A stretch of 8,755 nt of DNA from Anaerolineae bacterium (GTDB taxonomy: Bacteria > Chloroflexota > Anaerolineae > Aggregatilineales > Phototrophicaceae), in contig JANQRM010000437.1 in the NCBI GenBank assembly GCA_028284565.1, positions 1 through 8,755 on the forward strand. Reading direction: 5' to 3'. The notes under the pieces are model-generated. The model ran no database searches and was not told the DNA's origin. It worked only from the letters and a program-made list of their open reading frames with translations. The position numbers and the translations under genes are program-made. Below are positions 1-5,841 of the stretch, piece after piece (position 1 is the first letter of the stretch; each line of letters starts with the position of its first letter).

Positions 1-348
1 ATCCAAGAAACCAATTCAGAAGCCTTTCCTCCCCGCTTGGATTGGCAACCCATTTTCTATCCTGTCCTCAATCGTGAGTACGCCATCGAGATTGCGCGTG
101 ATTGGAATACCAAAGATGAAGCCTCCAGTTATTGCGGATTCGTCACCGCCTTCGATGTCGATGTAGACTATCTGAGCCAGTTTGATGAGCATGTCGTCGG
201 TAGAACACACCATATAGAACTCTGGATACCAGCTGAAGAATTAGAAACATTCAATTCACACATCCAAGTCAAAATCCGTGTCATCAACGCTTTTTATGGT
301 GAGCAATATGAGGTTCACGCGATATTGAAATCACGGATGATTAAATGA
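1..348 (+). CDS. Small conserved protein of the 'ADP-ribosylation/crystallin J1' type, 3' part
   Basis: The frame is open from the first base, so the start lies off the left edge and 115 residues plus a TGA stop are seen. A TTG codon at 37 could be read as a start, but the residues before it (EAFPPRLDWQPIFYPVLN) look like continuous family sequence, so I treat the gene as partial. Recognisable stretches are QPIFYPVLN near the left edge, then EIARDWNTKDEASSYCGFVT, and later HHIELWIPAEELETFNSHI. From memory these resemble a family of about 110-130 residues that databases often label 'ADP-ribosylation/crystallin J1'. That label is historical; I see no ADP-ribosylglycohydrolase motif and no reaction is claimed. 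No signal peptide or membrane segment is visible in this part. Its stop overlaps the next gene's start as ATGA (345-348), which suggests translational coupling to the FemAB gene. Confidence 0.72.
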   Translation: MQETNSEAFPPRLDWQPIFYPVLNREYAIEIARDWNTKDEASSYCGFVTAFDVDVDYLSQFDEHVVGRTHHIELWIPAEELETFNSHIQVKIRVINAFYGEQYEVHAILKSRMIK

Positions 349-1418
349 ACCTGACTACCGACATCATCACAGATAGAGACACTTGGAACGATAATCTACA
401 AACCCTGCCTTATGCTCATGTGTTACAGACGTGGGAATGGGGCAAGTTCAAACGCGATACAACGGGCTGGCAACCTCATCGCCTAGCTTTTCGTGATGAC
501 GATACCATTCTTGGCATGGCATCGGTGGGTATTCGCAACATCGGTCCCGTGAAGATGCTCTACGTCCCCAAAGGACCCGCCACCAATTTTGAAAATGAGA
601 CAGTGACCAATGCTGTACTTGATGCCTTACAGGGTTTTGCTTATCGACAGCGTGCCTTATGGCTGAAAATCGACCCCGATGTGGTCTTGGGATATGGGCT
701 ACCAGATAGTGACGAAGCTATCCCTCATCTCATCGGTGAGCGTATGATCAACCACCTGCGTGACCGTGGCTGGACATTTTCGGATGACCAAGTGCAATTC
801 CGTAACACGATGACGCTTGACCTCACGCAATCAGAAGATGACTTGCTAGCACAGATGAGTCAGAACACCCGCCGTAAAGTCCGCACCGCGACGAAGAAAG
901 ATGTAACCATCCGTGATGCGACGATGGATGACCTGCCAATTTTGTATCAGTTGTATCAAGTCACGGGTGCGCGAGATAACTTCCTCATTCGTCCTTTCGA
1001 TTATTATCAACTGGCATGGCGACGCTTTATGGAAGCGGGACTGGCTCATGCCTTGATTGCAGAGTACGAAGGCAAGCCGATTGCGCATGTTATCCTCTTT
1101 CACTTCGGGACGACCTGCTGGTATTTCTATGGTGCGTCGTCGAATGAAGAGCGCAAACGGATGCCTAATTATGCGCTTCAATGGGAGGCGATGCGCTGGG
1201 CAAAGGCGCAAGGCTACACAACTTACGATATGTGGGGCGCACCCGATGACTTCGTTGAATCGGACCCGATGTGGGGAGTCTATCAATTCAAGCAGGGCTT
1301 TCGTGGGACAGTGACTCGGCATATCGGTGCTTGGGATTATGCTCCTTCCAATTTGCTCTATCGCGCCTATACACAGGCGCGTCCACGTGTGTTGGGCTGG
1401 ATGCGAAAGGCACGTTAG
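345..1418 (+). CDS. FemA/FemB-family peptidoglycan bridge aminoacyltransferase
   Basis: This 357-residue protein has the features of FemAB enzymes, which move an amino acid from aminoacyl-tRNA to the peptide stem of lipid II on the inner face of the membrane. Two GNAT-like halves are visible. The first (about 1-165) has QTWEWGKFK (28-36), YVPKGP (73-78) and LWLKIDPDV (105-113). The second (about 170-345) begins with the basic segment MSQNTRRKVRTATKKDV (171-187), followed by GARDNFLIRPFDYYQ, YDMWGAPDD and GVYQFKQGF. The halves join without the long coiled-coil arm of staphylococcal FemA, so it is closer to FemX in design, and the length fits. The ATG at 345 overlaps the upstream stop (ATGA), so that start is chosen and coupling is likely. 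The amino acid added cannot be read from sequence. Some relatives have other acyl-transfer roles, so 'FemAB family' is firm but the exact substrate is not. Confidence 0.9.
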   Translation: MNLTTDIITDRDTWNDNLQTLPYAHVLQTWEWGKFKRDTTGWQPHRLAFRDDDTILGMASVGIRNIGPVKMLYVPKGPATNFENETVTNAVLDALQGFAYRQRALWLKIDPDVVLGYGLPDSDEAIPHLIGERMINHLRDRGWTFSDDQVQFRNTMTLDLTQSEDDLLAQMSQNTRRKVRTATKKDVTIRDATMDDLPILYQLYQVTGARDNFLIRPFDYYQLAWRRFMEAGLAHALIAEYEGKPIAHVILFHFGTTCWYFYGASSNEERKRMPNYALQWEAMRWAKAQGYTTYDMWGAPDDFVESDPMWGVYQFKQGFRGTVTRHIGAWDYAPSNLLYRAYTQARPRVLGWMRKAR

Positions 1419-1447
1419 AGACATGGCTATCAATGAGAGATGAACAC

Positions 1448-2317
1448 ATGACTGACACCTATGAACATAGTATAATTCCGACGAATGGGATTAACCTCCA
1501 TGTGGTGCAGGCTGGTGAACAAGATGGCACACCGCTTGTTTTGTTGCATGGCTTTCCTGAATTCTGGTATGGCTGGCATAACCAGATTGATTACTTTGCA
1601 GAGCGTGGCTATCGCGTGATTATCCCTGACCAACGGGGCTATAACCTGAGTGATAAACCCAAGAAGGCGTCCGATTATCATATCAATGAGTTGGCGAAGG
1701 ACATTATCGGCCTGCTTGACCATTTTGGCTATGAGACTGTCTACCTTGGTTCGCATGATTGGGGCGCGGCAGTGGCATGGTGGCTAGCGACCTTGTACCC
1801 AGACCGGTTTCGCAAAATCGCGATTCTCAATGTACCTCATCCTAAAATCATCCAAAGCTCGTTGCGAAAGTTCAATCTCAAGCAATTGTCAAAGAGTTGG
1901 TATATCTTCTTCTTTCAAATTCCCAAGTTGCCGGAATGGATTTCTACTCGCACTGGCTGGTGGGAAGGTCGAACTTTGAAGGCGAGTAGTCATAAGGATA
2001 CCTTTAGTCAAGATGACATCGAACGCTATAAAGAAGCATGGTCGCAACCCGGTGCAATCACGGCGATGTTGAACTGGTATCGAGCGAATTTTAACCTGCG
2101 CGGAAGCGGATTTGCGACAAACCGCCCCCTTAAGATAACCGTCCCCATCCTGATTTTGTGGGGAGAACAAGATATTGCTTTGGAGAAAGACCTAGCCACC
2201 CAGAGCTTAGCAATTTGTGAAGATGGAGATTTGGTGTTTTTTCCGAATGCCACACATTGGGTTCAGCATGATGAAGCGGATGCTGTGAATGCGCGGATGG
2301 CTGAGTTTTTTAGTTGA
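1448..2317 (+). CDS. Alpha/beta hydrolase, epoxide hydrolase type
   Basis: This 289-residue protein is probably a soluble alpha/beta-fold hydrolase that opens epoxides through an Asp-ester intermediate. HGFPEFWYGW (34-43) gives the oxyanion HGxP motif. SHDWGAA (102-108) places the nucleophile at D104. LILWGEQD puts the acid at D242, and NATHW puts the base at H270. The cap carries SWYIFFFQ (Y152) and NWYRANF (Y211), the two tyrosines that activate the epoxide in this family. In fluoroacetate dehalogenases a Trp is expected where Y152 lies, so epoxide hydrolase is preferred; the substrate is unknown. The frame is open upstream to 1271, but that stretch overlaps the FemAB gene and lacks family sequence. 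ATG 1448 has a weak GAGAG-like site at 1435-1439; ATG 1433 is the alternative. The 29-base gap after FemAB suggests one operon. Confidence 0.88.
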   Translation: MTDTYEHSIIPTNGINLHVVQAGEQDGTPLVLLHGFPEFWYGWHNQIDYFAERGYRVIIPDQRGYNLSDKPKKASDYHINELAKDIIGLLDHFGYETVYLGSHDWGAAVAWWLATLYPDRFRKIAILNVPHPKIIQSSLRKFNLKQLSKSWYIFFFQIPKLPEWISTRTGWWEGRTLKASSHKDTFSQDDIERYKEAWSQPGAITAMLNWYRANFNLRGSGFATNRPLKITVPILILWGEQDIALEKDLATQSLAICEDGDLVFFPNATHWVQHDEADAVNARMAEFFS

Positions 2318-2323
2318 CCTCTA

Positions 2324-2854
2324 TTAGTCTGACAATAAGTTACAGATTTTATCTATCAAGTTCGTACGATTTTGAATCGTAACAACAATAAAACTAGTTG
2401 CCATAACAAACCCTAGAAGAAAGAAAAGGCTCAGGAATGGTATAGGGCGAAAGACAAAAATTAAAGCAAAAGTAATCGCTACAAAGTAAATTGATAGTAG
2501 TAAGCTACGGGAGGGCATGTATACAAGACCTTCAATTTTAGAAGCAGACTCTACGTGGGAAACTGCAACATCCATTTCAACAAGGTAGCCCCGTATTTTG
2601 CTCTGTATCAATGTAAATTCTAACGACCTATTATTATCCTTTAAGGATGTAAGGAAAATCTCCGTCGAACCGACAAACTTTTTTCGAGGAAATGCTTCTT
2701 CTACAAGAGATTTGCATTCACTCAATGTCGGGTTTGTTCGACAACTAAATGCTTTACTTAATCGTGGCATTCGGCGACTTTCATTGTATATACTGTAAAT
2801 TAAAATGGAGCATAATGGCAATGATGTACGCTCCCTTTTTTGTGTGAAATTCAT
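2324..2854 (-). CDS. Unrecognised protein with two C-terminal membrane helices
   Basis: I do not recognise this 176-residue protein. Residues 1-28 are weakly hydrophobic and polar mixed. About 29-115 looks like a soluble domain (MPRLSKAFSCRTNPTLSE... IEGLVYMPSR), and about 117-157 forms two closely spaced hydrophobic stretches (LLLSIYFVAITFALIFVF and FLSLFFLLGFVMATSFIVV) separated by RPIP, like a helical hairpin. The start at 2854 lies 3 bases after the stop of the zinc-ribbon gene, so coupled translation is plausible without a clear ribosome site. The internal ATG at 2770 (start MPRLSK) is a real alternative, because the first 28 residues look less ordered. The gene is AT-rich: a hand count of three 60-base stretches (2401-2520, 2581-2640) gives 68 of 180 GC. 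It converges with the hydrolase gene, 6 bases apart, with no terminator seen between them. Confidence 0.6.
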   Translation of the reverse strand: MNFTQKRERTSLPLCSILIYSIYNESRRMPRLSKAFSCRTNPTLSECKSLVEEAFPRKKFVGSTEIFLTSLKDNNRSLEFTLIQSKIRGYLVEMDVAVSHVESASKIEGLVYMPSRSLLLSIYFVAITFALIFVFRPIPFLSLFFLLGFVMATSFIVVTIQNRTNLIDKICNLLSD

Positions 2855-2857
2855 AAA

Positions 2858-3922
2858 TTAACTGACGAGTTTGAGGGTGTTGCAGTCGGCGGCATCTTGG
2901 TCAACAACACGGACTTCGACAGTCCAGACGGATTCGATTTCGACATTAATCCAGTCGCTTTCTGGAAATTCGCAACGGTATTCCCTGCCTTCGTTGCCAC
3001 GGAATGTCACCCAATAGTGGTCTTCGTATTGGGCTTGATTGCAACCGAGAGTTCGTTGTCCCTCACAATTGAGTTGGACTTGGGCGTAGTAGGGTTGGGT
3101 GATGCCTAAGCCATTCGTGACAAGGCGGTCAATTTGTGTCCATGCTTGTCCGGTATATTCACACCAATCATCATAGACAGGTTCTTCGCGGTAGCGGGTG
3201 GTGCATTCTTGACGCTCAGTGAATGTCCCATCCCCCCTGTCACTGCGGACGGTTCGGCAATCCTGCCCATCTGGGACAGAACGAGTCCCGCGTTGGCGTT
3301 CACTACAGAACCCGCGTACCACATTATCCCCAGCTGGCGGTTGGTCAATCCAGCCACCGACTTCAAAATTCTGGTATTCTTCAACGACAACAGCACGTTC
3401 CCATGAGTGTTCGATGGCGGTGACTGTCACTTCTTGTTTCCAGAAGAAGGCGACGGCTAATCCGGCCACGACGATTGCAATGACACCGATTACGGCAAAG
3501 AGGACTTTTTTGTTGACCTGATTTTTATTCTTTGGCTTTCTAACACCGACTCGTTCCATCTCAGCTTCAAATTGCTCTTTGGTGAGATCGCGGGAAGCCA
3601 TCGACTCGAATTGTTCCCCTTCTCGGCGAGATTGGTCGGCAAGGGTTTTGGCGCGGGCGGATTCGGTGAGGGGTGCGCCACATTGTTGGCAGAATTCGGA
3701 ATTGCCTGCGTTGAGTTCTTGGCAGGAACCACAGATTTTATCTGCGCCAACAAAGACATGGTCGTGGACTTCGACCTTATCTTCATCAGAGGGGAAATAA
3801 CGCGAATCGGGATTTTGGGGTGCGCCACAGTTGGCACAGAAGCGATGCGTTTTACCCAAGAGACGCTTTGTCCCACAGAATTGACAATCCCATAGCATTT
3901 CAAAAGAACGTTCTTCACTCAT
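2858..3922 (-). CDS. Double zinc-ribbon, single-pass membrane protein with Cys-rich outer domain
   Basis: This 354-residue protein starts with two zinc ribbons: C13/C16 with C29/C32 (WDCQFCG ... FCANCG, a W-x-C-x2-C pattern recalling RanBP2-type fingers) and C64/C67 with C78/C81. A charged linker follows (about 85-138, ending in KPKNKNQVNKK). One membrane helix spans about 139-161. The outer domain (about 162-354) has eight cysteines and motifs such as HSWERAVVVEEY, EEPVYDDWCEYTGQAW and ESVWTVEV. The basic residues before the helix place the ribbons inside and the Cys domain outside. From memory, proteins with this ribbon-ribbon-TM plus W-E-R/EEPVY layout recur in Chloroflexi and some other environmental bacteria; no function is known to me. 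The ATG at 3922 has a GGAG 11 bases upstream. The stop is 3 bases before the next gene, so the two are probably co-transcribed. Confidence 0.82.
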   Translation of the reverse strand: MSEERSFEMLWDCQFCGTKRLLGKTHRFCANCGAPQNPDSRYFPSDEDKVEVHDHVFVGADKICGSCQELNAGNSEFCQQCGAPLTESARAKTLADQSRREGEQFESMASRDLTKEQFEAEMERVGVRKPKNKNQVNKKVLFAVIGVIAIVVAGLAVAFFWKQEVTVTAIEHSWERAVVVEEYQNFEVGGWIDQPPAGDNVVRGFCSERQRGTRSVPDGQDCRTVRSDRGDGTFTERQECTTRYREEPVYDDWCEYTGQAWTQIDRLVTNGLGITQPYYAQVQLNCEGQRTLGCNQAQYEDHYWVTFRGNEGREYRCEFPESDWINVEIESVWTVEVRVVDQDAADCNTLKLVS

Positions 3923-4012
3923 TGCAACCCATACTCCATAACACCATCTTTCTGTCTCTAGTGTATAACGAAATTTATGAAGCGACTATGATTTTTAGAG
4001 TTTTTTACAGAG

Positions 4013-4221
4013 ATAACAGATTTTAGCTCTCAGCCGTTAGAGTTTAGCTTGTCAGCACTTTTGTTTGAATTGGATTTGTGAAACGTATGTCACGATTTTT
4101 ATTGCCGGCAATGCGATATGTTTTTTGGCATGTGAGGAGGCGGTTGTCGCCGTATGTTGCCATACCTTCGATGATAAGTAAGGATTTGGTTTGTTTTAAG
4201 TTTCAAATAACGGATTTTAGC
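4013..4221. repeat. Two near-identical 15-mers in the spacer
   Basis: ATAACAGATTTTAGC (4013-4027) and ATAACGGATTTTAGC (4207-4221) differ at one base and lie 194 bases apart in the same orientation. The copies bracket most of the spacer, including the 39-codon open frame and the hairpins. They could be paired operator sites, scars of a small element, or AT-rich coincidence. Confidence 0.3.
4044..4163 (-). CDS. Possible 39-residue small ORF in the spacer
   Basis: On the minus strand an ATG at 4163 opens a 39-codon frame ending in TAA at 4044. The peptide starts MATYGDNRLLTCQKTYRIAG and continues as a polar, basic chain without a hydrophobic segment. Before the ATG the frame stays open for 13 more codons and reads TKSLLIIEG, so the frame could also be a decayed fragment of something longer. 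A GAAGG lies only 1-2 bases before the ATG, too close to serve as a normal ribosome site. I do not recognise the peptide. The balanced third codon positions in the middle are the only coding hint. More likely than not this is non-coding or a relic. Confidence 0.15.
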   Translation of the reverse strand: MATYGDNRLLTCQKTYRIAGNKNRDIRFTNPIQTKVLTS

Positions 4222-4295
4222 CATTTGATTATTGACTTTCGCGTTTGTTAAAGGCTGACGCTATTTTCAGCGTATCACAAAAGAGGATGAAATTG

Positions 4296-4323
4296 TGATG
4301 CATAAGGCTATGCAAATGCATCA
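4296..4323 (-). terminator. Candidate 3' hairpin of the TPR gene
   Basis: An 8-bp perfect inverted repeat (TGATGCAT at 4296-4303, ATGCATCA at 4316-4323, 12-base loop) sits directly against the TAA stop (4324-4326) of the minus-strand TPR gene. The stem is AT-rich and no long T-run follows on the minus strand, only CAATTTC. It could be a weak terminator or an mRNA 3'-end stabiliser rather than a strong intrinsic terminator. Confidence 0.35.
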
Positions 4324-5229
4324 TTATCCTAAACGCTGGACACCGACAAAGTAGGCTCCGACGCTTTCGCCATTGCGTCCTAGTACACGGACTTCCCATG
4401 TGCCGTCAAGATGCGTATCGCAAATGAAGGCAATGCCATTATCCCCTTCTAAGATTGTGTCTATCTTACAGCGTCCGGTGGCATCGTCCCCGTTGGAATC
4501 GAGGATGACGACATTGCGACTGACGATATTGGCGTTAAAGGACATGAACTGAACATATACCGCGTAAGTTTGTCCAGCGACGGCAGTAAAGGTATAGGCG
4601 TGGAGATAGCCATGATCGAGGATGTCTGTGCCTTGACCGGAGGCTTCCTTGTTCTGTTGTGGGGTCATGATGAGGGGAGCGTTGTCGATGGCTTCAATGG
4701 GTGTGCCGTTGATTTCGTAAACAGGAGGTGCGCCACCGAAGAGCTGGGTGATTGTGCCGATGAAACCGGGCAGTAATCCGACTGCTCCGCAGACGAACAT
4801 CGAGCAGGACACAGAGAGCAGGATACTAAAGAGACAGCCGAGCCGTTGCCAGCGTTTTTGGCGTTGTTCATGGCGATGAAAGCGATCTTTTTTCATCTGA
4901 CGGTTGACTTGGGGCAAGGGTCCACTGCGTTTTTGCTGTTCTAGTTCAAGCTGACGCTGGCGTTCCTTTTCTTGTTCGTGGCGGGGTTTCGCCCCTTCGA
5001 TCTTGTGGAGGAGTCGGTTGGCTTCGGAATGGAAGTCGTCGAGTTCGAGGGCTTTGCGGAGGCAGGCAATGGCTTTGTCATCGTCTTCCTCATCCATTGA
5101 TTTGGCGGCGAGTACCCATAAATCTGCTGATGGAGACTCTTTCAGTAGGGGTTTGAGCAAGCGTCGGGCTTGGGCTTTGTCGCCTTGTTTGAGGGCGTGT
5201 TGGATAGGTTGAAGTTCGTCGTTATTCAT
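4324..5229 (-). CDS. TPR protein with one membrane helix and outer beta-sandwich domain
   Basis: Taken from ATG 5229 the product is 301 residues. Residues about 5-78 form TPR-like helical pairs (ALKQGDKAQARRLLKPLLKE; DKAIACLRKALELDDFHSEA), a protein-binding module. About 80-130 is a strongly basic and Gln-rich linker (QEKERQRQLELEQQKR ... RHEQRQKRWQR). One membrane helix with three Cys lies at about 131-153, followed by a hydrophobic Gly/Pro stretch to about 169. The remainder (about 185-301) looks like a beta-sandwich similar to pre-peptidase C-terminal domains (YLHAYTFTAVAGQTYAVYVQ; DGTWEVRVLG), with two Cys. The positive-inside rule puts the TPRs in the cytoplasm and the sandwich outside. 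A start at 5268 is possible (13 extra residues, MKVSRKATIGGSN) but looks less native; GGCGG lies 7 bases before ATG 5229. The layout mirrors that of the zinc-ribbon protein downstream. Its exact function is unknown. Confidence 0.75.
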   Translation of the reverse strand: MNNDELQPIQHALKQGDKAQARRLLKPLLKESPSADLWVLAAKSMDEEDDDKAIACLRKALELDDFHSEANRLLHKIEGAKPRHEQEKERQRQLELEQQKRSGPLPQVNRQMKKDRFHRHEQRQKRWQRLGCLFSILLSVSCSMFVCGAVGLLPGFIGTITQLFGGAPPVYEINGTPIEAIDNAPLIMTPQQNKEASGQGTDILDHGYLHAYTFTAVAGQTYAVYVQFMSFNANIVSRNVVILDSNGDDATGRCKIDTILEGDNGIAFICDTHLDGTWEVRVLGRNGESVGAYFVGVQRLG

Positions 5230-5258
5230 ATTTGAACCGCCAATGGTTGCCTTGCGAC

Positions 5259-5303
5259 TAACCTTCACACAGAGAACACAAAGTATTTTCTTCGTTAAGG
5301 TTA
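5259..5303. repeat. 45-bp segment bounded by a 7-bp inverted repeat
   Basis: TAACCTT (5259-5265) and AAGGTTA (5297-5303) are perfect inverted copies around 31 bases that contain CACACAGAGAACACAAAG. Similar ACAGAGAACACAGAG-type strings are, from memory, common between genes in several environmental bacterial phyla. The segment lies just upstream of the TPR gene start at 5229 and covers the alternative start at 5268, so it may form part of the 5' leader. A small mobile-type repeat or a regulatory hairpin are both possible. Confidence 0.3.
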
Positions 5304-5371
5304 CTTATATTATGAACAACATTTTCATGTAAGGTGATAAAGATTTTGAAGATAATGATCGGGAAGATTGA

Positions 5372-5713
5372 TTACCATCGAACGAAATATCGCTGAATCT
5401 TTAATCCCACTTGCTTGATTAATTTTTCCTTGTGGATAGGCTTGAGGTCGTCGTCTATGATGAGTTTGGCATTTTCCATCAGCTCATATAAGGAATTTGG
5501 CATTCTACTTAATTTGACAGCGGAAGGTGCAGAATCACATATCCAGTATTCTGTACCAACTTGAGGAATCCCTATTCTCAAGACCAAGCGATCTTTGGGA
5601 TTTATAATTTGTTGAAGTTTGAAAGTTAAGCCTGCCAAGATGAGTGATCCTATTCGGTCTGCTCTATGTTTGGATGCACTCCATGGTGTTTTTAGTGTTC
5701 GCTTCTTCCGCAT
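5372..5713 (-). CDS. Small unrecognised protein
   Basis: From ATG 5713 this gives 113 residues; ATG 5734 would add MQSVEEK. I prefer 5713 because GGAAG lies 5 bases before it, whereas 5734 has only an AT-rich stretch upstream. The N-terminus is basic (MRKKRTLKTPWSASKHRADR), the middle alternates hydrophobic residues like beta strands (RLVLRIGIPQVGTEYWIC), and the C-terminus is helical and charged (LYELMENAKLIIDDDLKPI ... RYFVRW). No membrane helix, signal peptide or metal motif is visible. A hand count at 5521-5640 gives 48 of 120 GC, lower than in the alpha-2-macroglobulin gene next to it. I recognise no family. It lies between a palindromic repeat and the TPR gene, and a shared transcript with either neighbour is uncertain. 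Confidence 0.5.
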   Translation of the reverse strand: MRKKRTLKTPWSASKHRADRIGSLILAGLTFKLQQIINPKDRLVLRIGIPQVGTEYWICDSAPSAVKLSRMPNSLYELMENAKLIIDDDLKPIHKEKLIKQVGLKIQRYFVRW

Positions 5714-5750
5714 CTTTTCTTCCACAGATTGCATGTTTTATGTTTAAATT

Positions 5751-5800
5751 AACCTCACCCCAACCCCTCTCCATTACCGCTTCGCTGGAGAGGGGCTTTA
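5751..5800. repeat. REP-like palindrome of the CCTCACCCC / CCCCTCTCC type
   Basis: A perfect 10-bp stem, CCCCTCTCCA (5764-5773) and TGGAGAGGGG (5786-5795), encloses a 12-base loop, preceded by AACCTCACCCCAA. Strings of the form CCTCACCCCNACCCCTCTCC...GGAGAGGGG are, from memory, abundant intergenic palindromes in many bacteria. It lies 46 bases past the stop of the alpha-2-macroglobulin gene and upstream of the small gene at 5372-5713. It could act as a transcription terminator or mRNA 3' barrier for the large gene. On the plus strand it is followed by CTTTAT, and on the minus strand there is no T-run. Confidence 0.6.
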
Positions 5801-5841
5801 TACATTTAATAGCAAACTCGCTTGTTTACTGACATCACATT

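Larger units (their letters stand above)
3923..4323. other. 400-base intergenic spacer, no convincing gene
   Basis: This spacer separates two minus-strand genes and should hold the promoter of the zinc-ribbon gene. It is AT-rich near both ends. It contains a perfect 12-bp palindrome (4101-4112), a GTATG/CATAC hairpin with a 4-base loop (4152-4165), a GGCG/CGCC hairpin (4139-4151), an 8-bp inverted repeat at the right end, and two near-identical 15-mers (4013-4027 and 4207-4221). A TATACA at about 3960-3970, read on the minus strand, could be a -10 box, but I see no matching -35. The only open frame of note is a 39-codon minus-strand frame. I see no tRNA-like or riboswitch-like structure. Confidence 0.6.

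Noticed and set aside
846..1433. 195-codon minus-strand open frame
   Set aside because: It is antisense to the well-supported FemAB gene and its residues look random.
1423..1443. Six-codon leader frame (MAINER) before the hydrolase
   Set aside because: It is too short to distinguish from chance and has no attenuator-like structure nearby.
1271..1447. Upstream extension of the alpha/beta hydrolase frame to 1271
   Set aside because: It overlaps the FemAB coding sequence and the added residues do not fit the family; MTDTYEHS at 1448 is the natural N-terminus.
2342..3743. Identical 13-mer ACAGATTTTATCT at 2342-2354 and 3731-3743
   Set aside because: One exact 13-mer pair is about what chance gives in a window of this size, and one copy lies inside the zinc-ribbon coding sequence.
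5304..5371. Possible minus-strand promoter (TATAAG near 5310) for the TPR gene
   Set aside because: No acceptable -35 box lies at the right spacing, so it is not listed as a feature.
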